Of a stretch of 64,000 bases of DNA, positions 1-11,345 are shown piece by piece. The position numbers and the translations under genes were made by a program. How positions within the stretch are numbered: the first letter of the stretch is position 1; every line of letters starts with the position of its first letter. The notes below the pieces were generated by a model. It did not search any database. It saw only the letters and a list, made by a program, of their open reading frames with translations, and was not told the DNA's origin. Source of the stretch: Fragum whitleyi (lineage: Eukaryota > Mollusca > Bivalvia > Cardiida > Cardiidae); the NCBI GenBank assembly GCA_948146395.1, contig OX411543.1, positions 70,918,948 through 70,982,947 on the forward strand. Direction: 5' to 3'.

Positions 1-900
1 AAAACTAGGTCACAGGGTCAAATCCTTGAAAAACCTTGTAGACCCTCTAGAAGCCATATTTTTTGCCTGATCAACCTGAAATTTGGTCAGAATGATTGTC
101 TTGATGAAATCTCAGACAAGAATTAAATTGGGTCAAGTAGGGTCAAAAATGAGGTCACGGGGTCAAATCATAGAAAAAATCTTGTAGACACTCTAGAGGC
201 CATATTTTTGCCCAATCAACCTGAAATTTGGTCAGAATGATTGTCTTGATAAAATCTCAGACAAGTTCAAATTGGGTCAAGTGGGGTCAAAAATGAGGTC
301 CTGGGGTTAAATATTAGAAAAATCTTGTAGACACTCAAGAAGCCATATTTTTTTGCCTGATCAACCTAAAATTTTGTCAGAATGATTGTCTTGATGAAAT
401 TTTGGACAAGTCTAATATTGGGTTAAGTGGGGTCAAAAATGAGGTCACGGGGTCAAATCTTGGAAAAACCTTGTAGACACTCTCAAACACGTATTTTTTG
501 CTAAATCAACCTGAAAATTGGTCAGAATGATATTTTTAATTTAATCTAGGTCAAGTTGGAAATTGGGTCCAGTGGGGTCAAAATGAGGTCACTAGGTTAA
601 ATCATAGAAAACCCTTCTTGACACGCTGAAAGCCATATATTTTGCTCAATTAACCTGAAATTTGATCAGAATGATTGTCTTGATGAAATCTAGGTCAAGT
701 TTGAAATTGGGTCAAGTTGGGTCAAAAACTAGGTCATGGGATCAAATCTTAGAAAAACCTGTAAGCAATGTAGAGGCATCATTTTTTGCCCAATCAACCT
801 GAAATTTGGTCAGAATTCTTCATCCTTTCTACGTCTACTTTGAACATTTTTTGACAGTTCACGCAGGTGAGCGCTTTAGGGCCACTATGGCCCTCTTGTT
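1..900 (+). mobile_element. Helentron-like non-autonomous element, right part (truncated by window edge)
   Basis: Units of about 143-145 bp (anchored by GGGGTCAAAT) repeat through 1-800. They are followed by CGCAGGTGAGCG, the hairpin GGGCCACTATGGCCC and CTCTTGTT at 893-900. The element at 16795-17670 has the same interior and end, and shows the left end AGCTCACCTGAGC. Subterminal inverted repeat, interior minisatellite and 3' hairpin fit Helentron-associated elements (HINEs). No protein is encoded. The family assignment is inference. Confidence 0.7.
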
Positions 901-2205
901 TTCAAAATTCCCCCATATTTTTTTGGATTTGTGGGGGATTTTTTACTATAACCAAAGAGCATGAATTACCACATTTACTCAATTGCATTGATTTTCGTGC
1001 TGAAATCCCCCACATTTTTGTAATCCTAGAAGAAACACTACGTATTTCTCCTAATTAACACTCCTAGGAGCTATACATAACATGGTCAGGGAGCTTTTAT
1101 TTAGTATGCATTTTCTGATTTTAAATTGGTGTCTTTTAGGCCCCTTTTCCCTTTAATTTGAGGTGAATTTTCTCTAAACAATCATGTGTTTTTATATGTA
1201 TGTGCACTTCATCATTAAAGATTGTTCAATGAAAATAACTGAAAATCCAAATACTGCATACAAAATCAATTCAATTCATCAAAGTTTTAAGGGATGCGGG
1301 CTTTGTGAATCTGAGACTCCTTAATAGGTAGCTAGGACTCCTAAAACTATCTGATGTTAGTCCTTAGGTTATTGTGGGGATCAACTTTAGAAAAGAATTG
1401 AAGACTGCTTTAACAGTCTTCAATTCTTTCCTGAAGCTGATCCAAAAGGTTCAAATCTGTGCAATGGAACAATTTATAATTACACAAAAACATGAGGATA
1501 GCTAAAATACAGGGACTCCCAAACCTTAAGTAAGGACCCCAGTGAGCATAAGTATGGAGTCCTGCGGACCCCATTTTGTGATGGCATCATACTAAAATCC
1601 TGATTCATTTACAGCAATTAATATATTTGTCGAGAGAAATGCTTAAAATTAGCTTCATGGAATTCGGAGCTGATTTATAGTTCAAGTACTATTACAAATG
1701 AAACAAATTAAGAGATAATGATTACATCATTTCATGATGAGTTTAGAATTTTGACTGGGAGATCAAATCCTGTTTGTTACTGTGTTATAGTAATGAGACT
1801 TTGATCTCCCATTGACACAAAAAAGTGAACCTGATTTGGGAGGAGAAGGGGGAGGGGGGGGGGGGAATACAAAAAATAAAGTAAAGTAAAAGATGCCAAA
1901 TGCCAAGATCTTGGAAAGTGAAAATTAATGATGTATGAGAAATGGTATAACCAGAAGTAATCGTGAATTTCACCTGAGGTCCAAATTACAGATCAAAAAC
2001 AGATGTTAAAACAGTTTGACTTATCTCACCTTGGCCTCATTATTATCTTACATGTTTGTCTGGTAAAAAAAGATACAGAGCAGTAAATGTTAAAGAGATT
2101 GATGGATTTAAGTTGGTGAGTTAAGAAAGTAACAGGGTTCAACACCAAGGTCCAGGATTCTCCTCCAGGCAAGGCTCCTTTAATTAGTTAAAGAGTCTGA
2201 TGATC
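901..2205. other. AT-rich non-coding stretch with one perfect hairpin
   Basis: No gene is supported. The one clear structure is 1392-1429: 16-bp perfect arms AAAGAATTGAAGACTG and their complement around a 6-nt loop. A run of G follows at about 1851-1864. The short open frames at 867 and 1785 have no coding character. Confidence 0.6.
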
Positions 2206-2305
2206 CTCTTAACCCATGTCGTGCTGAATCCAGAATATTCCTGCCTTGGCAGGAGCTATAGACAAACATCAGCCTGCACATATGTTTCTCGCTTTCAAAC
2301 CAGAA
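2206..2305 (+). mobile_element. Half of a piggyBac-like MITE (CCCTTGTCATGCTGAA family)
   Basis: TTAACCCATGTCGTGCTGAA followed by the AATATTCCTGCCTTGGCAGGA and CAGCCTGCACATATG blocks matches the left half of the complete copies at 21165 and 23623. The right half is missing. Confidence 0.6.
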
Positions 2306-2479
2306 TTGTCAATAGATTTAGTTTTTCAAATAAAAATTGACCCACAAAAAAGTAAGGTTTTCCAGTTTTCCATCAGGTCAAGGTTAAATGGTTCAGTGTC
2401 ACATATATAAAAGCTACAGTGTTTTGCTGCAGTTGATCTTCAACATCTTTCATTAATGATGGGAAAGTTATATGCATGT

Positions 2480-3947
2480 TGAATCAGTCCGTGCGTCTGT
2501 ACGAAAACTTTTTCTTTAAAAATCTTCTCCTCAGATACTACTGGATGAATTTCAACTAAACTTCACAGGAATGATCCTTGGGTGACGCTCTTTCAAAGTT
2601 GTTCAAGAAATTTTGATCCATTGAAAAACATGGATTTAATGGGCGTGGCTAATTTCGAAATATGGTAAAAAGTGAGTTTTCTCAGATTCTAATTGATGGA
2701 TACCAATTAAAATAATTCTTAGATGACCCTTTATCAGTCTGAAAAAAAAAATTTTGATCAGATAAAAAATATGCATTTTATGGGCGGAGGTCGTTTCTCT
2801 ATATGGTATTTAGTAGGAACTTTGAAAATCATTTTCTCAGAAGGTAAGAAATGGATATCAACCAAATTTCACTGGAATGGACCTTGAGTGACCCTTTATC
2901 TGTCTACCAAAAATTATTGTAATCAGATGAAAAATAAGTATTTTATGGATGGAGGTCATTTCTCTATAAGTTATATTAGTGGAAACTTTGAAAATCATTT
3001 TTTGGAATATTACTGATAGATATCAACGGAATTTCCCAGGAATGTTCCTTAGGTGACCCATTATCAGGCAGCACAAAATCACTGTGATTGGATAAAATAT
3101 TTATTTAACAGGCGGAGGTCAATTTTCTAAATGTTATTTATCAGTCATGAATTTTTCTTTGCAGAAATATTTCAGTATGTTACACTTAAAAACACTTAAT
3201 TACTTGTTAGAATTACTTTCCCATGACATTGACAAAATTGTAGTTTTCTTAAACATCCTTTTCACCATTGCAGCCACATATATTGATTATTAAAGACTCA
3301 TAAGATCATGAGAGCAATTTTCAGCTTGATAATAATCTCACATCTGTATTTGACCACAATGTGATTTTCTAGCTATCTAGGTTCAGGTGAGCAATTAAGG
3401 ACCATCAAGGTACTCTTGTTTTATATGCTCTTGAGTTTGACAAAATTGCATTTTTAGCTCGGCTGTTTTCGGCGAAAACCGGAGGTATTGCTTTAGCCAC
3501 CGTGTCGTCGTTGTCGTCGTGTGAAACTTTGACATTTTGTCATATCTCTGGTTCTACTGAAGGCATTCACTTGAAACTCGGCACTTTTGTTCACCACCAA
3601 AAGAGCAGCCTATACAATCAAGGGGGATAACTCTAGATGCATTTTGTGCAAATTATACCCCTTTTTCGACTTAAATTATTTTCCCACCATCCAGTACTCG
3701 ACAGCCAAGCGTAGGCACCCGTAAGTGGTGCTCTTGTTCGAATTTATTATTACTCCAATGTCCATCATGGTAATCACTACAATATCCATCAATTAGTTAA
3801 TCAACTAGTGAGTTAGTTAATCCTTTGCTTTCTTTTGCTTGGACAATATTACTTTTTTAAAGTTTGTGTTTGCTCTATGAACCCACAATATTGAAAAATA
3901 TAGTCAAAACTTTTGGAGCAACTTAAGTCATTCAATACTTTCTAGTT
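2480..3947 (+). mobile_element. Degenerate minisatellite element with nested Helentron-like ends
   Basis: The interior (ACTTCACAGGAATGATCCTTGG, then repeats around ATGGGCGGAGGTCATTTCTC) matches the element at 33967-35166. The far end TTTTGGAGCAACTTAAGTC...CTTTCTAGTT (to 3947) corresponds to its 3' hairpin end. Within it, 3385-3421 is the GGTGAGC...CTCTTGTT terminus of the other family, and 3456-3738 is a separate small element. Confidence 0.6.
3456..3738 (+). mobile_element. Small Helentron-like element (AGCTCGGCTGTTTTCGGCGA family)
   Basis: It begins TTTTTAGCTCGGCTG with an internal inverted pair TTTTCGGCGAAAA. It then has a GTCGTCGTTGTCGTCG microsatellite and ends with a GGCACCCGTAAGTGGTGCTCTTGTT hairpin tail split as GCACC/GGTGC. 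It encodes nothing. It has the same general architecture as its neighbours but a different sequence. Confidence 0.55.
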
Positions 3948-4254
3948 TGTGAAGAAGGGTTATTTTAAATCAGCTTAAAGAGACATCCTCTAATTGGGTT
4001 TATAATTATTGTATATTTCAATATATCGGTAAAGTTGGAAAGAATACAAAGGGAGAAAACTCATATAAATAAATGAGAAATTTGTTGTATTGCTCTCCCT
4101 TTACTCTTATCTTACACAGAAAAATATTGAAATAACATCAACAAAACTTGCAAAAGTACCAATTGAGGGATCCGCACAAACTATTGTTAGTGCCTATGAA
4201 TTAATATAAGTAAGCTTTATACTACATTTCTGGTCTTATATTTATGCTTCGGTC

Positions 4255-5260
4255 AAAACCAATTGTATAAGTTAAGGTTCATGTAAAGTGTTTGAGACCC
4301 AATATTTAGGGCACTTCATTAGCCAAGAAAAAGCAGTATGTCCAGGTATATTATATATCAAAATGAAGCTATTCGTGAGCACAAGCAGTTAGGCAACATA
4401 AAACCGCTATAGCTATAGCGGTATAGCCAAAACATTGTGGAAAAGGGTCATTTTGTACAGAACAAGCAACTGCATGACGGTTGCATAAAATTTCCCCATA
4501 TTTTTAGCAAAGTACAGTCTGAAGTACCATCCAGGTAGTGCTACAACCTTAGATATAAAACTCAATCTCAAAGGCTCTTTTGAAACAATCAATTTCCATT
4601 CATTTTGTCAAAATACATGTCAAATCCGTTTGGTCTTTTTCAAAATAGATGTTAGGTATGGTGCAACATCACACCATAATATTGTGCAATATTTTCAGCG
4701 ATTTATTTCAAATTATAGTTTTTTTAATTCAATTATCTACAATATTACTATATATTTATCATTCTGTGAAATAGAAATTGATATATTGCAAAACAACCTT
4801 ACAGGTATATAAACAATTAATGTCTATTTATGTTGTGATAACACACCATACCCTAAAAAGATCTACACGTTTACAAAATTAGAGTGACATATATGACATA
4901 TGCGTTTATAAAATAAGTCAAAATAAACTACGTGCATAACTACGTTTAGGGGCTGAGTTTTATACCAGTGGTTGTAGCACTACCTGGATGGTACTTTAGG
5001 CTAGACTTTGTTAAAATATGAGCCAATTTTATCCAACAGTCATGCAGTTGCTTGTTCTGTACAAAATGACCCTTTTCCGCAATGTTTTGGCTATACCGCT
5101 ATAGTTATAACGGTCTTTTTCAACTGCTTATGCTAATGAATAGCTTCATTTTGATATATAATATTCCTGGACATACTGCTTTTTCTTGGCAAATGAATGC
5201 CCTTAAAATTGGGTCTCAAACACTTAACATGAACCTTAAGTCGGATTACAATGGATTAGC
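4255..5260. mobile_element. ~1-kb foldback element with ~310-bp inverted arms
   Basis: The left arm (about 4255-4575) and right arm (about 4945-5260) are inverted copies. Examples are GTACCATCCAGGTAGTGCTAC at 4525 versus its complement near 4974, and AGTATGTCCAGG at 4336 versus CCTGGACATACT at 5167. The centre is AT-rich, non-coding and about 370 bp. A further near-palindrome, CCGCTATAGCTATAGCGG, lies at 4404. No transposase is visible. Confidence 0.8.
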
Positions 5261-5607
5261 TATGTATAAAAAAAAAAGTTGTATAACTCGGGAAAAAACA
5301 ACATTTATTTTGATTTAGTTAAGAGGAGTTCAACCATTGGTCATTATGTCATGAGGAAAAAGTGAACTTTGAGATTAATTTTGACCTTTAATCTGATTAA
5401 TCTGATGCATAATCATCCCATACCAAATAACTTTAGTGAAGATTAATAGAATTTTCAAGCAAATTTCAACATACAACCCTTATCATGCAAATTTGGTCAA
5501 TATATCAGGATGAAATTTTTCTTCTGATGAAAAATTATAAGTTTAGACCCTATTGGTTATAGCTAGTGAAAAGATGTATTATAAGGTTTTAGATTGCCCA
5601 TTAAAAA

Positions 5608-6600
5608 TACAGTGGAATATCTATAGGTCGAACTCGGGGGACTCACCAAAAATCTTCGACGTATAGAAAGTTCGACCAGGAGATAGGCGATTTTCGGGAC
5701 ACCGACATACACGGCCATCATCACACTTAGGTATGACAGAAGCTGGTGGCGTAATAACGGACGTATTTGATTATCGTGATGAATTAATCGAATCTAAAAG
5801 ATCATACTTATTTTTATTTACATTTTTCTTTGTTTATAAACATCATATAAAATACACATTTAATCACAAAGCAAAAACATTTTCAAACAAGCCATTTATT
5901 TACAAATTTACATAATTAGATCTATGAGACAATGACTTTCGTGTTAGAGGTTTACATTTCGCGTTTCTCAAGCAAAAACATATCTGATAATGATTTCTGC
6001 ATTTACAATTTCCTGGACAAATCATTCTTGGATTGGTTACCCAGTCCTTCCTTGGGTACGTCATGTTGGTCGATGTTGATGGCTATCCCCCCTCGTCTAC
6101 CGGGTACTTCACAAATCAAGTCCCGCGTGGCATTGGCTTTACATGCTTCTGTTGTCAATGAGAGTTACAAATTTAACGTCGTAGGTCACATGCAGTTTGC
6201 CGACCCTTTTCATTTCAAAACAATAAATCACTTCACCTTTCACATTCTCTATCTGTTACAAACAATCAAACCCAATCAGGTAAACAATCGATATCCAATA
6301 CTGAATTTGCACGTGTCAATTACTGTGGCTGACAGGTCAATGTGTGAAAAACTACCTCGATTGCAATTTTCATCAATCAAGGTTGGGGTTCATCGTAAAG
6401 AGGTGTGAATGCACACAAACAATAGTGATGGGACCTTGAAATTGGTTCGATGTACAGATAAATTTCGAGCAATGGATAACGACATATGGAGGTTGAAATA
6501 CATAGAAATAAAGAGTAAAATAGATTGGGACTTGAAAAATACTTCGACGTCTAGATAACTTCGTCTTATGGACATTCGACGTAAATATATTTGACTGTAC
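5608..6600 (+). mobile_element. Decayed pogo/Tigger-like DNA transposon
   Basis: The terminal inverted repeats start TACAGTGGAATATCTATAGG (5608) and, on the other strand from 6600, TACAGTCAAATATATTTACG. Both lie at TA, as in Tc1/mariner-pogo elements. The + strand frame 5932-6408 (158 aa) includes KSRVALALHASVVNESYKF, reminiscent of the KxRLTxLLCAN block of pogo DDE endonucleases, but the DDE residues cannot be traced. Treat it as a transposase relic. Confidence 0.5.
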
Positions 6601-6724
6601 ATATTTTTCTTTTAGTCCTGGGTGGAGGAGGAGAAGGGGGATGAGGGTTGTGTGCAAAAGACCTCATATTAAAAAAAAAGTTCAATAATATATATTGGAC
6701 TTAGAATGGTTAATTATGCCTATA

Positions 6725-6969
6725 TTAACCCTTGTCATGCTGAATAAAATCCTTGGGAAATTACATTAAATACAAAGTGCTGGATTCTCTTGATGCACTA
6801 ATTGTGAGTCAGTATTATTTTGAAAATAGAATTGTTAATTTTGTCTAGTTTGATACGGAAAATCAGGTGGTAAAGACTGAGATCAGACTGCACATTATGT
6901 GCAGGCTGATCTTGGTGTATACCTCCTGCCCTAGTTGGTTTATTCTGGGTTTAGCATGACATGGGTTAA
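6725..6969. mobile_element. piggyBac-like MITE (CCCTTGTCATGCTGAA family)
   Basis: TTAA target duplications (6725-6728, 6966-6969) flank termini CCCTTGTCATGCTGAA and TTTAGCATGACATGGG. The interior carries the CTGCACATTATGTGCAGGCTG palindrome shared by the family. Non-coding, 245 bp. Confidence 0.8.
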
Positions 6970-7109
6970 ACATTTGTTTCATATATATCATTGACAAAAG
7001 GTCAATAAGTGTCATTTCCTTCCTGTTTCATGTAATACCAAAGATGTCCAAAGGTCAAACTTTTGTGTGTCAAAAGCTCAATTTACCATATTTCCCCTAT
7101 AGAAAGCTT

Positions 7110-7365
7110 TCTCCTTATAATAAGAGGTCCAGGGTCAATCCCTGACAGCAGCACTCATCCTTTCCGACAATTAATTGTCACTCACCAATGGGTTGATAAT
7201 TGTAAACCTATGTAAGACAGCAGCTGGACGCTAGGAAAGATATGATGGTTGTACTGGTGAGAGAAATACCAGGAATCCATTGTTATGTGTGCTCCAGCTG
7301 CCACAATATAAGTGAAAGATCGTAAAAAGCAGCGTAAAACTCCATTCAAACAAATTCTCCCTATA
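7110..7365 (+). mobile_element. tRNA-derived SINE, partial
   Basis: A B-box-like GGTCCAGGGTCAATCC (about 7126) is followed by the family body (CTCATCCTTTCCGAC, GACAGCAGCTGGACGCTAGG, GAGAAATACCAGGAATCCAT) and tail AAAACTCCATTCAAACAAA. The tRNA 5' half is decayed. Confidence 0.75.
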
Positions 7366-7469
7366 ATTTGCTCCTTTCTAAACCCCTCATCTACTTATCT
7401 TCTTAAAGAAAGATGGAATGGTGAATAACTTAACTAGGGTTAAAAAAAATTACCAGTAGAGGTTTTTTT

Positions 7470-9162
7470 AGCTCACCTGAGCACAACGTGCTCAAGTGAG
7501 CTATTGTGATCACCTTTTGTCCGGCGTCCGTCGTGCGTCGTCCATCGTCCGTCAACAATTTCTTTAAACGACATCTCCTCCTAAACTACTTGGCCAATTT
7601 TGACCAAACTTGGCAGAAATGTTCCTTAGGTGGTCCCCTTTAAGAATTGCTAAAAGAATTGAAATCGGTGAAAAACTCTGGTTGCTATGTCAACCAAAGT
7701 TAAAAAACTAAGAAAATCTTTAACCTTCTTCTTCTTCTGAACCAGCAGCCCTACAGCCTTGAAATTTGGCATGGATGATCAGCTCATGGACCTTAATAAA
7801 AATAGCTAAAATCATATCTGTTGGGCCACCAGGTGCAGAGCACCAGGGGGGAGGGGGTAGTACTTTGGGTAAATTTTGTAATCTTTAACCTTCTTCTTCT
7901 TCTGATCATGAATGCCTACAGCCTTAAAATTTTGCATGTATTATCACCTCATAGACCTTAATAAAAATAGCTAAAATCATATCTGTAGGGCTATCAGGTG
8001 CGGAGCACCAGGGGGGAGGGGGTAGTACTTTGATGAAAATTTTGTAATCTTTAACCTTTTTCTCCTTCTAAACCAGGAGACCTACAGATTTGAATATTGG
8101 CATGGATGATCAGCATATGGACCTTTATAAAAATACCAAAAATCATGACTGTAGAATCACCAGGAGCGTAGCACCAGGGGGGAGAGGGTAGTACTTTTGT
8201 GAAAATTTTGTAATCTTGAACCTTCTTTTTCTTCTGAACCACAAGCCCTACAGACTTGAAAATTGGCATGGAGGATCAGCTCATAGACCTTAACCCTTTC
8301 CCAAACAAGACCTGGTTTTGACGACTCCTCAAGAGAAAAGGCTGTGGAAAACATTGAGGCAAAAGAAGAAAGTGCTGGTGACCAGCACTTTCTCCTTTTG
8401 CCTCAATATTTTCTAGGCTATAACATATATATTTTCTCCCCTTGATATGAATTATTTTGTCATCTGCAATACCTTTTGAATTGGACCAACCTAAAATTTT
8501 GTCGTTTGGGAAAGGGTTAATATAAATAGCTAAAATCATGACTGAAAAGCCACCAGGTACGGAGCACCAGGGGTGAGGGGGGAGTATTTTTGTGAAAATT
8601 TTGTAACTTTAATCTTCATCTTCTAATGAACCAGGAGCCCTACAGACTTCAATATTGGCATGGATGATAAGCATATGGATCTAAAATAAAATAGCTATAA
8701 TCATGAATGTAGGGCCACCAGATGCGGAGCATAAGGGGGCAGGGGGTAGAACTTTGGATCAATTTTGAAATCTTTAACCTTATTCTTCTCCTGGATCAGG
8801 AACCAGACTGTAGATTCACCAGGTGCAGAGCATCTTGGGGGAGAGGGGAGTGCTTTGTTGAGAATTTTGAATCCCTACAGCCTTTATATTTGACATGGAT
8901 TGATCAACTCATTAAAGAAAACTTTAAAAGTCTCAGACTCAGCCTGTATATCTGGCATAGATTAGCTGATCACAGACCTTTTATGGAAAAAGCTTAAATA
9001 AATAATGTCCAGGGGAGGAGCAGAGGGGGTGGTGGAATGATTTTTTTCAAATGTTATCTGATTGAATAAGTGAAAATCTCTTTTTCTGTGGTTGCATGGA
9101 CATACCTAGGTAATGAAGCTTTTTTCTCAGGTGAGCGACCCAGGGCCAACGGCCCTCTTGTT
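7470..9162 (+). mobile_element. Helentron-like element with degenerate interior repeats
   Basis: The left end AGCTCACCTGAGC is followed by a second inverted pair. The right end is CTCAGGTGAGCGACCC, a GGGCC-AAC-GGCCC hairpin and CTCTTGTT. The left and right subterminal CTCACCTGAG/CTCAGGTGAG are inverted. The interior repeats a unit of roughly 170-190 bp with GGTGCGGAGCACCAGGGGGG at its core. A piggyBac-like MITE is nested at 8290-8520. No coding capacity. Confidence 0.75.
8290..8520. mobile_element. piggyBac-like MITE (CCCTTTCCCAA family) nested in a minisatellite unit
   Basis: TTAA lies on both sides, with termini CCCTTTCCCAAACAAGAC and GTCGTTTGGGAAAGGG. A central hairpin is built on GAAAGTGCTG/CAGCACTTTC. 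The sibling interior unit at about 7951-7985 reads CATAGACCTTAATAAAAATA without insertion, confirming a TTAA target. Confidence 0.88.
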
Positions 9163-9934
9163 TTAGTATCCCAGTGTGCGCGGCCTGAGGCTTACTGTGA
9201 ATGCGGCAAATTTTAATGTAAGACAAATTATCTTAACGCAATGAGTTAAATTGCCATATAGAACAAATTTCAGATTATCCATGCTAAACATATTTATGTT
9301 AACTGCACCATAAACATTAAAGTATTGTTATAAGAAAGATACCATATATGATACCAATTAACACAGGTTCCATTATTTATCTAAAAGATAATTTCTTAAG
9401 CAAATAAAACATGCTATGATGATATCAGATAAATGAAAACTATGTATGAAGGAATTTTAATCAAGAACAAATGTTTACCATTCACAAATATATATCAATC
9501 GTTGTCATACTGAAACCAGATTATTCTTGCTTTAGCAGGATGTATGTATATAAAGATCAGACTGCACATACAATATTCAAAGTCTTATCTTAGTTTACCA
9601 CCTGATCAAATATGTTGAAAAAACCCTGAGAAAAAATGCTGTATTATATATGATTGTATTATATATGATTGCTTGTTAAGATGAAACAGAATGTTTAGTG
9701 TAAGAAAACTACAAACATCATATACTTCGTCAAATTACAGCATTCTTGTAACCAGTCAACCTTTAGAAATCGAGGTACATTACGACCCAAATAAAATTTA
9801 ATGATGTGTGAATTGTGTTATCAATTAATGCTGGTATTTCTCTATAAAATCTGTGAGAATTAAGCCATGCAAAACATAATATGATAGATGTTTTTTATCT
9901 TATGTGTCTAAGCAAAATCATTCATTCTTTTTTT
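9163..9934. other. AT-rich non-coding stretch
   Basis: Only a half copy of the CCCTTGTCATGCTGAA MITE family is visible (about 9495-9605: GTTGTCATACTGAAACCAG, TTATTCTTGCTTTAGCAGGA). Nothing else is recognised. Confidence 0.5.
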
Positions 9935-10089
9935 ATGCCCCTCTTTGAAGAAGAAGAGGTATATCGCTTTGCAATTGTCCGTCAGTCCATCAGTTGGTCA
10001 GTCTGTTTGTAGACAGTTTTTGTCTAGCATATATCTCAAATACAGGTGAATAGGTCTCATTAAGGAGAAGTGCAGTGCACAAGAACCAT

Positions 10090-10380
10090 GGAGTCTGTAG
10101 TCTGGTGGTAAGGACGGTGGCTTTGGGATTGAAAGGTCCTGGAATTGAATCCGGACCAGATCACGGGAATTTTTCTGTGCAAAGAATTTACTCCACATTG
10201 CTCCTCTCCACCCAGGTGAATAAATGGGTACGTGTGAGAGTTCTAAGTCAAAGTGCCGTGGCAGCCAAAGGAGCCAGGTGTAAACAGCCCACCTCGAAAT
10301 TGGGGGTTAAAGTGTAAAGTCGTGTGAATACTTATATTGTAAAACAAAACTATAAACCAAACTTTAACTTTTATTATCCA
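10090..10380 (+). mobile_element. Second-type tRNA-derived SINE
   Basis: A-box-like TCTGGTGGTAAGGACGG and B-box-like GGTCCTGGAATTGAATCCGG are followed by a body with CACCCAGGTGAATAAATGGG, a block seen in several invertebrate SINEs. It ends AT-rich. The sequence differs from the other SINE family of this window. It sits inside the element at 9935-10875. Confidence 0.55.
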
Positions 10381-10385
10381 TGATT

Positions 10386-10740
10386 AATGCCCTGGCAGGG
10401 CGGAGCCTAAGTAACGGGTCGTTGCACTTAAGGTTAAGGGAAATCAGCTTTTACCTAAAATAACCTACTTCTAAAGAAAGTCGACATTCAATACTCGAGA
10501 CCTCATCGTAGATTGGTAACCAAATCCTCGTAACTTCAGCTTAATCAAGCTGAAGTTACAAGGCTTTGGTAACCAAACGATGAAATGTGTTCACTCTCTA
10601 AAGGCACGTGAATCCTTTATGTTTTAGGATACAGTTATTTGCACGTGTTAACGATGATTACCGACTAAAATGCGAAAGAACCCAAACTATTGAAAAGTAA
10701 ACTCGCCAAATTACGTCACGGTTAAGCCCCGCCCTGCCAG
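10386..10740. mobile_element. Foldback MITE with CTGGCAGGGCGG termini
   Basis: The ends CTGGCAGGGCGGAGCCTAA (about 10390) and TTAAGCCCCGCCCTGCCAG (to 10740) are inverted. The centre is a second palindrome around 10507-10585 (GTAACTTCAGCTTAATCAAG and TTGGTAACCAAA pairs). No clear target duplication. Non-coding. Confidence 0.75.
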
Positions 10741-10875
10741 TTCATTTATTACGCAGAATAACTTTAACTCTACTCATCATATTTTATGAGTTGTTGCCCT
10801 TTGTTGATTGACAAAGAATAGGCAATTGACCTGCTATTATGGGGGAGCATAAATGTTTTACAAACATCTCTTGTT

Positions 10876-11345
10876 ATCTTTTATTTTAACAATTAACTGT
10901 TATTTTATTGAATAATATTTACTTGGGTGATCAGTACCAAGAAAGCATTTTTGTAAAAAACATCTTTTTTTTTTTTCACCTTGTGATTTTCAATTTATCA
11001 AGAACCTGCATCCTAATACTGGCAATCACATGTGGCCACTGGCTGTTCCTTTTGTCTAGCTTGGCCGTTTGCGGAGAAAAACTGGGGCATTTTGATCACC
11101 TTTGAGTTGTTAATGTTGGCATTATTGTAGTTGGGGTTACAAACTTTAACCTTGGTCATATCTTTGTTATTATGAGAGATGAAACTTGGCATGTGTATTT
11201 ACCATCCAGAGCTACGGATGATTCAAATGAGTACCCTCAATATGAAGTTTATTTGAGAAATAAAGATTTTTGACTGGCTTTACCCCCTCTCATCTGTACC
11301 TCTGACCATCACAAAAGCATTTTAGTCACTAGTTCTGCCCCTTTT
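10876..11345. other. Non-coding stretch, partly old repeat
   Basis: Text such as CTAGCTTGGCCGTTTGCGGAG and ACCTTGGTCATATCTTTGTT resembles eroded Helentron-like sequence. No ends can be placed and no gene is seen. Confidence 0.4.

Larger units (their letters stand above)
9935..10875 (+). mobile_element. Helentron-like element (ATGCCCCTCTTTGAAG type) split by nested insertions
   Basis: The left end is ATGCCCCTCTTTGAAGAAG, and the right end is TATGGGGGAGCATAAATG, a GTTTTACAAAC hairpin and ATCTCTTGTT. ATGCCCC and GGGGGAGCAT are inverted. The short interior (GTGCAGTGCACAAGAACCAT, then TGAGTTGTTGCCCTTTGTTG) matches the 156-bp repeat unit at 15765-16600. It is interrupted between about 10090 and 10740 by a SINE and a MITE. 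Confidence 0.7.
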
